NCBI RefSeq assembly: GCF_047263945.1
Contig: NZ_JBLAVB010000002.1
Coordinates: forward strand, 248,001-312,000
Reading direction: 5' to 3'
From: Rhodospirillum sp047263945
GTDB taxonomy: Bacteria; Pseudomonadota; Alphaproteobacteria; Rhodospirillales; Rhodospirillaceae
Length of the DNA stretch: 64,000 bases
How positions within the stretch are numbered: position 1 is the stretch's first letter; each line of letters opens with the position of its first letter. The translations under genes and the position numbers were made by a program. Below are positions 8,459-15,821 of this stretch, piece by piece. The notes beneath the pieces are model-generated. The model was given only the letters and a program-made list of their open reading frames with translations. It had not been told where the DNA came from and made no database searches.

Positions 8459-8790
8459 GGCGAGAATCCCTCGATCCTAAGTTTCCCGGCCACCCTGTTC
8501 CATTGTTGCACGGGCAACTGGGTGGCTGACGCATCGGGCACAGGCCCCTCCGAGAAGGGCGAACAAACCCACGACTGTCTTTTTGTTGATCTTCTTTGCT
8601 GGCATAGCATGCCGCCCCGCCTCTGGGAAATGGGAGACTCACCCGCCCTTGTGCGCTTGCATTTTCCCCCTCCAGCGCCCAGGCTGGGACTCCAATGCTC
8701 CTCCCGGAATACCCTGCCCCATGTTCCCAGCCCTGTCCCTTGCCATGCCGGTCTCCCCCACCCCTCTCGCGCTCCAACCTCCCTTGTTCC
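8459..8790. other. Intergenic region between divergent sulP and DivL-like genes
   Basis: About 330 bases that must hold the promoters of both genes. I see no strong ribosome-binding site before the ATG at 8791, and an in-frame ATG at 8695 is possible. No convincing operator, hairpin or small gene was found. Confidence 0.5.
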
Positions 8791-11214
8791 ATGCCCAGTG
8801 ACCCCTTGATCACCACAGCCCAGTCGTTGGCTGATCAGTGCGCGCCGCTGTTGCCCTGGGTCATGGGCGCAATCGCCATTGTCGCCGGCTGGGCCGCTGT
8901 GAAATGGCGGCGCGCCTGGCTGAATGCTGTCGAGCAAAGGGACGTCGCCCGCACCGAAACAGAAAGCCTGCGCGAGACCCTCCACACCTCGGACGATGGC
9001 TACTTCCTCTGGGTACTGGAGGGACCCCAGGCGGGGACAGCCATCTGTTCCCGCCGTCTGGCCGTCCTGGCCCGCCTGCCCGCTGGCCTGGAGTCCTCCT
9101 TTTCAGACCTGCTCGTCGTCCTGCGGGACGATGATGCCCGTCTGTTGGCCGAGCAGGTCGCCGATCTGCGGTCCAAGGGAGCAGGGTTCACGCTCGATGT
9201 GGTTCATACGGGCCTGGGCCGCCGTCTGCGGGTGACGGGGATCCGCGCCACCACGGAAATGGGTAAGACCCTGGCCGATGTGCTCTGGGTGCGGGATGTG
9301 ACCGATGCGGCTGAGGCGCTGGAGACTCTTGGCGACCGCGTTGCCGCGCTGGAAATTGAACGGGACCGCCTGCGCGGCCTGCTCGACGGGTTGCCCACAC
9401 CCGTCTGGGTGCGCGACGACAGTTTGACCATCGTGGCCTGCAATCTGGCCCATGCCCAGGCCCTCGACCTGGACAACCCCCTGGAGGTCGTCGCAGCCCG
9501 GAGGGAGTTGTCCTCTGGCGGAACCGGCCAGGAAATGCGCGCACTGGCCGCCCGGGCCCGGGCTGCAGGCCGCCCCAGCCAAGCCCGGTTCCATGCTGTT
9601 CTGGAAGGTGAGCGCAAGCTGGTGGCCATCACGGAAACACCCATCCCCTCGGGTCCCCTGGCCGGACAAACCGTCGGCATCGCCCAGGACTTTACCGCCC
9701 TGGAAGAAGTGGAAGACCGTCTGAGCCAAGAAACCCAAGCCCATGGCGCGGTCCTCGAAAGGCTGGGGTCGGCCATCGCCATTTTTGACGGTGTCACCCG
9801 CATGACCTTCCACAATGCGGCCTTCGCAAAGCTTTGGAAGCTGGACGCAGAGTGGTTGGCGGAAAACCCACCCTACGGGGATTTCCTGGAACGGTTGCGC
9901 GAAGCCCGCCGCCTGCCCGAGGTCGCCGACTTCCCCGCCTTCAAGGCCGGAGAAGTCGCCCTCTTCACCAAACTCCTCCGCCCCCGGGAGGATATCCTGC
10001 ATTTGCCCGATGGAGCGACCCTCCGTCGGATTCTCGCCCCCCATCCCCTGGGCGGACTGCTGGCCACCTACGAGGACGTGACCGATAGCTTGGCCATGGA
10101 GCGGTCCTATAACCAATTAACGGCAGTCCAACGCGAAACCCTGGACCATTTGCACGAAGCCGTGGCCGTCTTCGGCGGCGACGGACGGCTCCGCCTGTCC
10201 AATCCCGCCTTCGCCTCCCTTTGGGGCCTGGACAGCCCCAACCAGACCCCCCTCGCCTCTGACTTGGTGGCCCGCATGGCCGACGCGGGCCAGGGGGGCG
10301 ACGATTGGGAGGTTTTGGGCCGCCGCCTGACCGGTGGAGGCACCGGACGGGAACCCCGCACCGGTCGAGTGGTTCGATCCGATGGACGACACCTGGATTA
10401 CGCCACGGTTCCCTTGCCCGACGGCGGACTCTTGCTCTCCATGGTGGACACAACCGACCGGGCCCGGGTGGAGCAGGCGCTCCGCGAACGCACGGATGCC
10501 CTGCGGGCCGCAGACCGGATGAAAAGCGAGTTTATCGCCAATGTGTCCTTTGAGTTGCGCACCCCTTTGACCACCGTCGGCGGCTTCGCCGAGATCCTGG
10601 CGGAGGGCTACTATGGCAATCTGAATCCACGCCAAAAAGAGTACGCCCAGGTCATCGCCCAAACGGCGGGCCAGGTCACGCGCTTGATCGACGATATCAC
10701 CGATCTGGCGAGCATCGATGCGGGCAACCTCACCCTTGATCTGGATGCCTTCGACGTCCATGCGGCCCTGGCTGCGGTGCTGGCCCTGGTCCGGGAGGCC
10801 GCGAAACGCCGGGCAATTACCCTGCATTTCGACTGCCCCCCCGATGCCGGCTGGATCGTCGCCGACGAAACACGGATCAAGCAGGTCCTGTACCACCTGA
10901 TGACGAATGCCATCACCCATTCAAGCCAGGGCGGCCAAGTAACCCTGGCTGTCCAACGGGACGCCCCGGGCGAAGGGGAAAACCCCCATCGCGACGAGAT
11001 GGTCTTCACCGTCGCCGACACGGGCCGGGGTATGGACGAAACCCAGAGGACCCGGGCCTTCGACAGTTTCGCCAAGGGTCCTCGATCCGAAGGTGCAGGC
11101 CTGGGGCTGACCCTGGTCCGCCGCTTCGTCGAGTTGCATGGTGGAGAGATCGACCTGATCAGTGTCCCCGAAGAGGGCACCACCATCATCGTACGCCTGC
11201 CAACGGGGGGATAA
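8791..11214 (+). CDS. DivL-like multi-PAS sensor pseudokinase (Phe at the phospho-His site)
   Basis: About 807 residues if started at the ATG at 8791; an in-frame ATG at 8695 would add 32. A membrane segment (LLPWVMGAIAIVAGWAAV) lies near the N-terminus, then a coiled region and three or four PAS-type domains up to about residue 570. The dimerisation helix reads SEFIANVSFELRTPLTTVGG: where a kinase has SHELRTPL, residue 587 is Phe (TTT codon at 10549-10551). The ATP-binding domain is otherwise intact (DETRIKQVLYHLMTNAITHS, VADTGRGMDE, GAGLGLTLVRRFVELHGG). Caulobacter DivL has this architecture with Tyr at the same place; it senses phosphorylated DivK and tunes CckA in the CtrA cell-cycle pathway. 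A similar role is plausible but unproven. Confidence 0.85.
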   Translation: MPSDPLITTAQSLADQCAPLLPWVMGAIAIVAGWAAVKWRRAWLNAVEQRDVARTETESLRETLHTSDDGYFLWVLEGPQAGTAICSRRLAVLARLPAGLESSFSDLLVVLRDDDARLLAEQVADLRSKGAGFTLDVVHTGLGRRLRVTGIRATTEMGKTLADVLWVRDVTDAAEALETLGDRVAALEIERDRLRGLLDGLPTPVWVRDDSLTIVACNLAHAQALDLDNPLEVVAARRELSSGGTGQEMRALAARARAAGRPSQARFHAVLEGERKLVAITETPIPSGPLAGQTVGIAQDFTALEEVEDRLSQETQAHGAVLERLGSAIAIFDGVTRMTFHNAAFAKLWKLDAEWLAENPPYGDFLERLREARRLPEVADFPAFKAGEVALFTKLLRPREDILHLPDGATLRRILAPHPLGGLLATYEDVTDSLAMERSYNQLTAVQRETLDHLHEAVAVFGGDGRLRLSNPAFASLWGLDSPNQTPLASDLVARMADAGQGGDDWEVLGRRLTGGGTGREPRTGRVVRSDGRHLDYATVPLPDGGLLLSMVDTTDRARVEQALRERTDALRAADRMKSEFIANVSFELRTPLTTVGGFAEILAEGYYGNLNPRQKEYAQVIAQTAGQVTRLIDDITDLASIDAGNLTLDLDAFDVHAALAAVLALVREAAKRRAITLHFDCPPDAGWIVADETRIKQVLYHLMTNAITHSSQGGQVTLAVQRDAPGEGENPHRDEMVFTVADTGRGMDETQRTRAFDSFAKGPRSEGAGLGLTLVRRFVELHGGEIDLISVPEEGTTIIVRLPTGG

Positions 11215-11235
11215 GGGGAAAGCGAGCGTCACTCT

Positions 11236-11299
11236 TCTTGAAAAACCGAAAAACGCGGGGCTTTGCCCCGTGACGGGGAACACCCCCTGTCGTGTACCG
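11236..11299. repeat. Family 1 element, partial copy B
   Basis: Contains CTTGAAAAACCG, the hairpin GGGGCTTTGCCCC, TGACGGGGAACACCCCCTG and the right end CTGTCGTGTACCG (11287-11299). The left end is missing. Just beyond the end, GTGAAAACAGG is also shared with the copy ending at 42814. Confidence 0.75.
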
Positions 11300-11334
11300 T
11301 GAAAACAGGTGCCCACGTTTCCTGCCTCAGCTTT

Positions 11335-11381
11335 AGAGTGAAACGGGATCAGCTTGAGTCAAGCTGGCCCCGTTTCACTCT
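11335..11381. repeat. Family 3 convergent-end hairpin, copy 1
   Basis: AGAGTGAAACGGG pairs perfectly with CCCGTTTCACTCT, enclosing an inner stem CAGCTTG/CAAGCTG with an AGT loop. It lies between the convergent DivL-like and KamA genes and may act as a bidirectional terminator. Related hairpins are at 25167-25215 and 57507-57550. Confidence 0.8.
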
Positions 11382-11395
11382 CATTCTATAAGTTT

Positions 11396-11457
11396 TAGAG
11401 TATCTTCGAGGCCAAGTTTGGTCGCGAAGCGACCCAACTTGGCCTCGGAATACTCTA
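11396..11457. repeat. Family 2 palindrome, copy 2, supplying the kamA stop codon
   Basis: 62-base palindrome: TAGAGTATCTTCGAGG and the matching right half ending CCTCGGAATACTCTA, with centre GGTCGCGAAGCGACC. Its last three bases, CTA on this strand, are the TAG stop codon of the leftward KamA-family gene. Confidence 0.88.
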
Positions 11458-12447
11458 GGGACTCGAGATAGGCCACTTCCCTTGCCCCTCCGGCCCATCG
11501 AGCACATAGGTCGGCTGGCACAGGCCCGAAATGGTGCGGCGCAGGGCATCAGCCAGGGCCTTGCCCTCCGCCAGGGAGAGGCGGAAATGGGAGGTTCCCT
11601 TCGCCCGGTCCGGATGGTGCAGGTAATAGGGCTTGATCCGGTTGTCCACGAAGCAACGCATCAGGTCACGCAGGGTCTCCAGGTCGGCATTCACCCCCCG
11701 CAACAGCACCGTCTGCGACAGCAGGGGAATACCCCGATCCACCAAACTGGCCACGGCCGCCTCCGCTGCCGGGGTAAATTCCTCAGGGTGGTTGGCATGG
11801 ATCACCAGCCAGACCGGTGTCCTCCGGCGCAAAACAGCCCGCATCTCCGGTGTGATCCGGTCTGGATCCAGGACCGGCACCCGGCTATGGATCCGCAGGG
11901 TCCGCACATGGGCAATGCCTTCCAGGTCGTCCAACAGGCCCCCCAGACGCCGGGGAGACAGCATCAAGGGATCGCCACCCGACAGAATCACTTCCCGAAC
12001 CGCTGGAGTCGCACCGATGTAGTCGAGAACGGCGGCCCAATCATCGGGGGCCAAAACCTCGCCCCCCGGCCCGACCTGTTCCCGTCGGAAACAGAACCGG
12101 CAATAGACCGGACAGGCATGCAAAGGCTTCACCAGCACCCGATCGGGGTAGCGGTGCACCACCCCCTTTACTGGAGCATGGGCGCCATCGCCAATGGGTT
12201 CGTCCAATTCGTCGGGCGTCGTCACCAATTCCCGGACATCGGGCAGGAACTGGCGGGCCAGGGGGCTATCCGGCCCCCTGACCCGTATCCCCTCGGCCAG
12301 GGCCGAGGGGATGGCCAAGGCATAGCGATCCACGACCTGAGCCAGGGCCGGAGCCTGCTCACCGGACAGAAGACCCTCGGCTTCCAGGTCTTCCAGGGTG
12401 CGCAGTGTGGTGTCGCGCAAAACGCGCAAGGTGGTATCCCGGCCCAT
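11455..12447 (-). CDS. KamA family radical SAM protein (EpmB-like lysine 2,3-aminomutase)
   Basis: 330 residues from the ATG at 12447; a TTG at 12498 would overlap the upstream gene and is less likely. The radical SAM cluster motif is CPVYCRFCFRRE (CxxxCxxC), followed by the SAM-binding GGDPLM. PYYLHHPDRAKGTSHF is the KamA-family PLP-lysine region; a short tail remains after it. The length matches the EpmB branch, which converts Lys34 of elongation factor P to beta-lysine together with EpmA, better than clostridial lysine aminomutase. EpmA and efp are not in the window. The ATG follows the stop of the HD gene by one base, so translation is coupled. Its stop codon lies in a family 2 palindrome. 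Confidence 0.87.
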   Translation of the reverse strand: MGRDTTLRVLRDTTLRTLEDLEAEGLLSGEQAPALAQVVDRYALAIPSALAEGIRVRGPDSPLARQFLPDVRELVTTPDELDEPIGDGAHAPVKGVVHRYPDRVLVKPLHACPVYCRFCFRREQVGPGGEVLAPDDWAAVLDYIGATPAVREVILSGGDPLMLSPRRLGGLLDDLEGIAHVRTLRIHSRVPVLDPDRITPEMRAVLRRRTPVWLVIHANHPEEFTPAAEAAVASLVDRGIPLLSQTVLLRGVNADLETLRDLMRCFVDNRIKPYYLHHPDRAKGTSHFRLSLAEGKALADALRRTISGLCQPTYVLDGPEGQGKWPISSP

Positions 12448-12448
12448 G

Positions 12449-13102
12449 TCAGCGGGACGCCAAACGAACGGCGGCCTCGGCCCGGCGGAAAGCGTCAAGG
12501 AAGCGCGTCTGCACTTCGGCCACGGGAAGGGGGGTCAGGGTGACGCCGACCAGGGGTTTTTCCTTAATGCCCAGGACCGTCTTCACCTCCTTTTCCGTGA
12601 AACCGGCCAGTTGAACCGCTTCCGTCGCCGCAGAAATCCAATCGGCTTTTTTGATCAGGGCCTTGACCTCCGGCGCAGGCACAGGCGGCAACCCGAAACG
12701 GGTATAAACGGCGGCCATCAATCGGCTCTCCACTTCCTTGAAGACATCGCCCACGGCGGCCTTCAGGGGGGTAATCAGGTCATGGGTCACATATTCGCTG
12801 GCGTCGTGCAAAAGGGCCGCCAGGATCACCCGGGGATGGGCTTTGGGCTGGAGGGAGCGGACAATGTCGCTGACCAAAATGGAATGTTGAGCCACGGACC
12901 AGCCGTGCGCCCCCTGGGTTTGCCCATTCCACCGGGTATTTCGGGACAGACCCAGGGCGATATCCTCGATTTCGATATCCATGGGCGAGGGCTCAATCAA
13001 GTTGAGCCGACGCCCGGATAACATGCGTTGCCACGTGCGAGGGGCCTGCGCGCGCAGACGGTCTTCAGTCGACAAAACGGAACTGGACTCAGTGTGAGAC
13101 AT
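12449..13102 (-). CDS. HD-domain phosphohydrolase, YfbR-like
   Basis: 217 residues starting MSHTESSS. Metal-binding HD residues are visible: GAHGWSVAQHSILV (first His), AALLHDASEYVTHDL (HD pair) with the following TPLKAAV, and KKADWISAATEAV (last Asp). The order H...HD...D and the HDASE-x(3)-HD-x(2)-TPLK string resemble the YfbR family of 5'-deoxynucleotidases, which act on dNMPs in the cytoplasm. This protein is longer at the N-terminus than E. coli YfbR. It is the first gene of a leftward pair with kamA. Substrate assignment is by resemblance only. Confidence 0.8.
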   Translation of the reverse strand: MSHTESSSVLSTEDRLRAQAPRTWQRMLSGRRLNLIEPSPMDIEIEDIALGLSRNTRWNGQTQGAHGWSVAQHSILVSDIVRSLQPKAHPRVILAALLHDASEYVTHDLITPLKAAVGDVFKEVESRLMAAVYTRFGLPPVPAPEVKALIKKADWISAATEAVQLAGFTEKEVKTVLGIKEKPLVGVTLTPLPVAEVQTRFLDAFRRAEAAVRLASR

Positions 13103-13124
13103 GCAAAACGACTCTTGATCAAAG

Positions 13125-14465
13125 TTAAGCTGCGGACCGTTCCGCGTCCTCCAAATCGGCCTCATCCTCCTCCACAGGTGCGGGTGCGTTGAAATCGAAG
13201 GAGAGTTGGCCATCTTCATAGTCGGCCCGGGGGTCAAGTTCGGTCGCGACGGGCGTGGTTCGCGCGACGATCTGGAAGGGGAGTTTCTCGTCGTCCGGCG
13301 CCGCATCGCGGATCCGCATCCGCAAGATCGTATAGGCGAACATTCCCAGGGCAATAAAGCCGCTGAACAGGAACAGACCCGAGGGGCCGATCCCTTCCAT
13401 GATCGCTGAGGCGACCAGCGGTCCAATCACGGCTCCGATACTGTACGTAAACAAAAGCCCACCACTGGCCGACACCATGTCCACCGGATCCAACCAGTCG
13501 TTTACCAAGGCCACGCTGACCGGATAGAGGGTGCTGACCACGGCTCCAAACAGAACCGCCGATCCCAGGAAGATGCCTTTGTCCAAGAATTGGGACAGGT
13601 CAATCCCCACCCATTGCCCGGCAATCAGGAACAGGCAAGCCAGAACCAGGGCCAGACTGGTTCCGGCGATGATGAACCGGCGATCCATGCGGTCGGACAA
13701 CCGGCCCAGGGGCCATTGCAAGAGAAGCCCGCCAATGATGACCGCACTCATGAACAAGGCAACCCCGGTCAAATCCAGCCCCATGGTCCGGGCGTAAAGG
13801 GGACCAAGGGAATAGAAGGAGCCCAAAACCAAACCTGCGGTCAACGCACCGAACATGCCCGTCGGCGAAATCCGGAACAGGCGAACCAAGCTGAAACTGG
13901 AAATTTCCGGCAAGTCCGGCGCCGGAATCCGTGTGATGGTAACCGGCACCAGAGCAACAGAGGTGAGAATCGACACCAGGGCAAACAGCATGAAGCCCGT
14001 GGTCTGGCCCAAAAGCAGCAGGAACTGTGCCACGCCCTGGAAGAAATAGGTAATGATCATATAGGCCGACAGCAGGGCCCCCCGGGTCTCCGCCGTCCCC
14101 CGAGCATTCAACCAGCTTTCCGCGCACATGAACAGACCGGCCATGGTGAAGCCTTCCACCAGGCGCAGGCAGCCCCAAAGCCAGGGATCCAGCAGGAAGG
14201 CATGGGCCAAACTGGCCGCAGAATACACCGAGGCCAAGGCGGCAAAGGTCCGCACATGGCCCACGGCACCGATGACCGAGGAGACCTTCAACGCCCCAAG
14301 AATCAAGCCAAGGAAATAACTGGCCATGACAATACCGGACACGGTCGCGCCCACATTCATGTCCGCCAAACCCACACCAACCAGGGTCCCCAGGAGCCCA
14401 TGCCCCAGCAGCAAAATCCCAATCCCACCCAGAAGGGGGGTGACCGAAAACAACACGGAGACCAT
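13125..14465 (-). CDS. MFS transporter, YcaD-like
   Basis: 446 residues from the ATG at 14465, with about twelve hydrophobic segments. The N-terminal half contains GIVMASYFLGLILGALKVSSVIGAVGHVRTF, then RLVEGFTMAGLFMCAESWLN and RGALLSAYMIITYFFQG, strings typical of the YcaD branch of the major facilitator superfamily. The cytoplasmic loop LLQWPLGRLSDRMDRRFII carries the MFS motif A (GxLSDRxxRR). The tail of about 70 residues is hydrophilic and acidic (VEEDEADLEDAERSAA). The substrate is unknown. It is transcribed in the same direction as the HD/KamA pair (22 bases from the HD start) and may be part of the same operon. Confidence 0.87.
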   Translation of the reverse strand: MVSVLFSVTPLLGGIGILLLGHGLLGTLVGVGLADMNVGATVSGIVMASYFLGLILGALKVSSVIGAVGHVRTFAALASVYSAASLAHAFLLDPWLWGCLRLVEGFTMAGLFMCAESWLNARGTAETRGALLSAYMIITYFFQGVAQFLLLLGQTTGFMLFALVSILTSVALVPVTITRIPAPDLPEISSFSLVRLFRISPTGMFGALTAGLVLGSFYSLGPLYARTMGLDLTGVALFMSAVIIGGLLLQWPLGRLSDRMDRRFIIAGTSLALVLACLFLIAGQWVGIDLSQFLDKGIFLGSAVLFGAVVSTLYPVSVALVNDWLDPVDMVSASGGLLFTYSIGAVIGPLVASAIMEGIGPSGLFLFSGFIALGMFAYTILRMRIRDAAPDDEKLPFQIVARTTPVATELDPRADYEDGQLSFDFNAPAPVEEDEADLEDAERSAA

Positions 14466-14548
14466 CGGGGGATGTCCCAATCCTGGAAAACTGGACAAGG
14501 CCGCGTCCTCGCGGTCCCTTGCCCGTGGAAATGAAGGGGGGAACGGGA

Positions 14549-14917
14549 TCAGTCCCGGCCGCGTTCCCGGCGATAGGGGATGACCAAGTGGTCCATCCAG
14601 GCGCAAATTTCGCTTCGATGCGTGACGGGATCCAAGATATCCGAATCCAGCCCGAAGGCCCAGGCCAGATGCCGCAGACGGGGCAGACCATCAACCGAAA
14701 GCAGAGACACCCAACGGACAACGGGCCTCACCTCGGCAAGGACCTGACCATAAGCCCGGGCATAAGTCTGGGCTCCGTAGTCGGCCTTGACGGCGTCATG
14801 AACAGCCGCATTGCCTTCGACAATCAAGAAAAGCGGAGCTTGAGTCACAAAAATCGCCTTGGCCTTACGGAACGACTCGTTCCAAGAGGGGTTAGGGTCA
14901 CAGCACGACAGTGTCAA
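14549..14917 (-). CDS. Conserved-looking hypothetical protein
   Basis: 122 residues with a TTG start at 14917 that overlaps the end of the DUF1491 gene by 20 bases. I do not recognise a family. Codon use resembles the neighbours, and the sequence (WVSLLSVDGLPRLRHLAWAFGLDSDILD, EICAWMDHLVIPYRRERGRD) looks like a compact, soluble alpha/beta protein. An in-frame GTG at 14848 is an alternative start. The + strand is also open here but its translation is low-quality antisense. It probably forms an operon with the DUF1491 gene. Confidence 0.5.
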   Translation of the reverse strand: MTLSCCDPNPSWNESFRKAKAIFVTQAPLFLIVEGNAAVHDAVKADYGAQTYARAYGQVLAEVRPVVRWVSLLSVDGLPRLRHLAWAFGLDSDILDPVTHRSEICAWMDHLVIPYRRERGRD

Positions 14918-15239
14918 CGGGCAGGGTTAGAGAAGGATCCTCGATTTCCACCACCCAAATATCCGCATCATACCGTTCCTGCCGCTCCAGATAGGCATCC
15001 GCCGTCCGTTCGTCCACCGGTTCCGAACCGGTGGCCCGCATCCAAACCGCCTCTCCTTCACCGGATCGGGCTTGGCAAAGCACCTGACACCCTGCTCCCA
15101 AACCATTGAGTTTCAAAAAGATGGCCCCCGCATCGGGATCCCCCCGGCGGAGTTGGTAAGCAGAAAGACCCCGGACCTGACATCGCCGGATGATGGCTTG
15201 GACCACCGTCCGAGCCTTGAGCCTTGGGTCATCCCCCAT
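14898..15239 (-). CDS. DUF1491 family protein
   Basis: 113 residues from the ATG at 15239, chosen because AGGAG lies six bases upstream and family members start shortly before this point; an in-frame ATG at 15281 is possible. Recognisable strings are VVQAIIRRCQVRGLSAYQLRRGDPDAGAIFLKLNGL and ADAYLERQERYDADIWVVEIED. DUF1491 proteins are small alphaproteobacterial proteins without an assigned function; the (R)RGDPDAG string is the family signature. No membrane segment is present. The downstream hypothetical gene overlaps its 3' end. Confidence 0.82.
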   Translation of the reverse strand: MGDDPRLKARTVVQAIIRRCQVRGLSAYQLRRGDPDAGAIFLKLNGLGAGCQVLCQARSGEGEAVWMRATGSEPVDERTADAYLERQERYDADIWVVEIEDPSLTLPVDTVVL

Positions 15240-15377
15240 AGCCATCTCCTCATCTCCCATCGATTGCTGCAATTTGACCATAATCCGGCAGATCTCTCAG
15301 TGCGACATATGGACGCCAGGATGATCGGCGTTTAGGATGAGTTTTCCCGAGTAGAGGGGGGTGTCCGGGAGCACGGA

Positions 15378-15821
15378 ATGGATATATCCGCCGTAAAGGT
15401 TCTTCTTGTCGACGACAATCCGAATATGCGGTTGTTGATGACCACGCTGCTCAGCGCCGTGGGCATTTTGGATATCCGGGAAGCCGCCAGCGCGAAAGAT
15501 GGCCTGGATCTTTTAAGGACCTGGGTGCCCTCCATCGCGTTGATTGATTATGTCATGCCCGAAATGACAGGGATGGACATGACCCGAGCCATCCGCAGAG
15601 ACACGGACACCACCCTGGCATCCATGCCTATCATTATCGTTACGGGGCATGGAGAAACCGAAAACATCCACAAAGCCGCAGAAGCAGGCGCAAACGACTT
15701 CATTGTGAAGCCGTTCACCGCACGCATCTTGATTGGTCGTATTCAACGGTGTCTGCGTGACCCCCGGACCATCTCCGAAATGGTCGCGGAGAGGGATAGG
15801 GCGCGTACCGGCGACCGATGA
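15378..15821 (+). CDS. Single-domain response regulator (CheY-like)
   Basis: 147 residues. All receiver landmarks are present: VLLVDDNPNMR (acidic pair), IALIDYVMPEMTGMD (phosphoacceptor Asp), IIIVTGHG (Thr) and FIVKPFTARIL (Lys). A basic tail of about 25 residues follows with no output domain, so it should act by protein contact. Its stop codon overlaps the start of the following 1080-residue kinase (ATGA), so the two are translated together and the kinase is the obvious phosphate donor. A related arrangement is known for phytochrome-like kinases with stand-alone receivers. Confidence 0.9.
   Translation: MDISAVKVLLVDDNPNMRLLMTTLLSAVGILDIREAASAKDGLDLLRTWVPSIALIDYVMPEMTGMDMTRAIRRDTDTTLASMPIIIVTGHGETENIHKAAEAGANDFIVKPFTARILIGRIQRCLRDPRTISEMVAERDRARTGDR

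Noticed and set aside
8695..8790. Earlier ATG for the DivL-like protein
   Set aside because: The added residues are Pro/Cys-rich with no counterpart in the family, although I cannot exclude this start.
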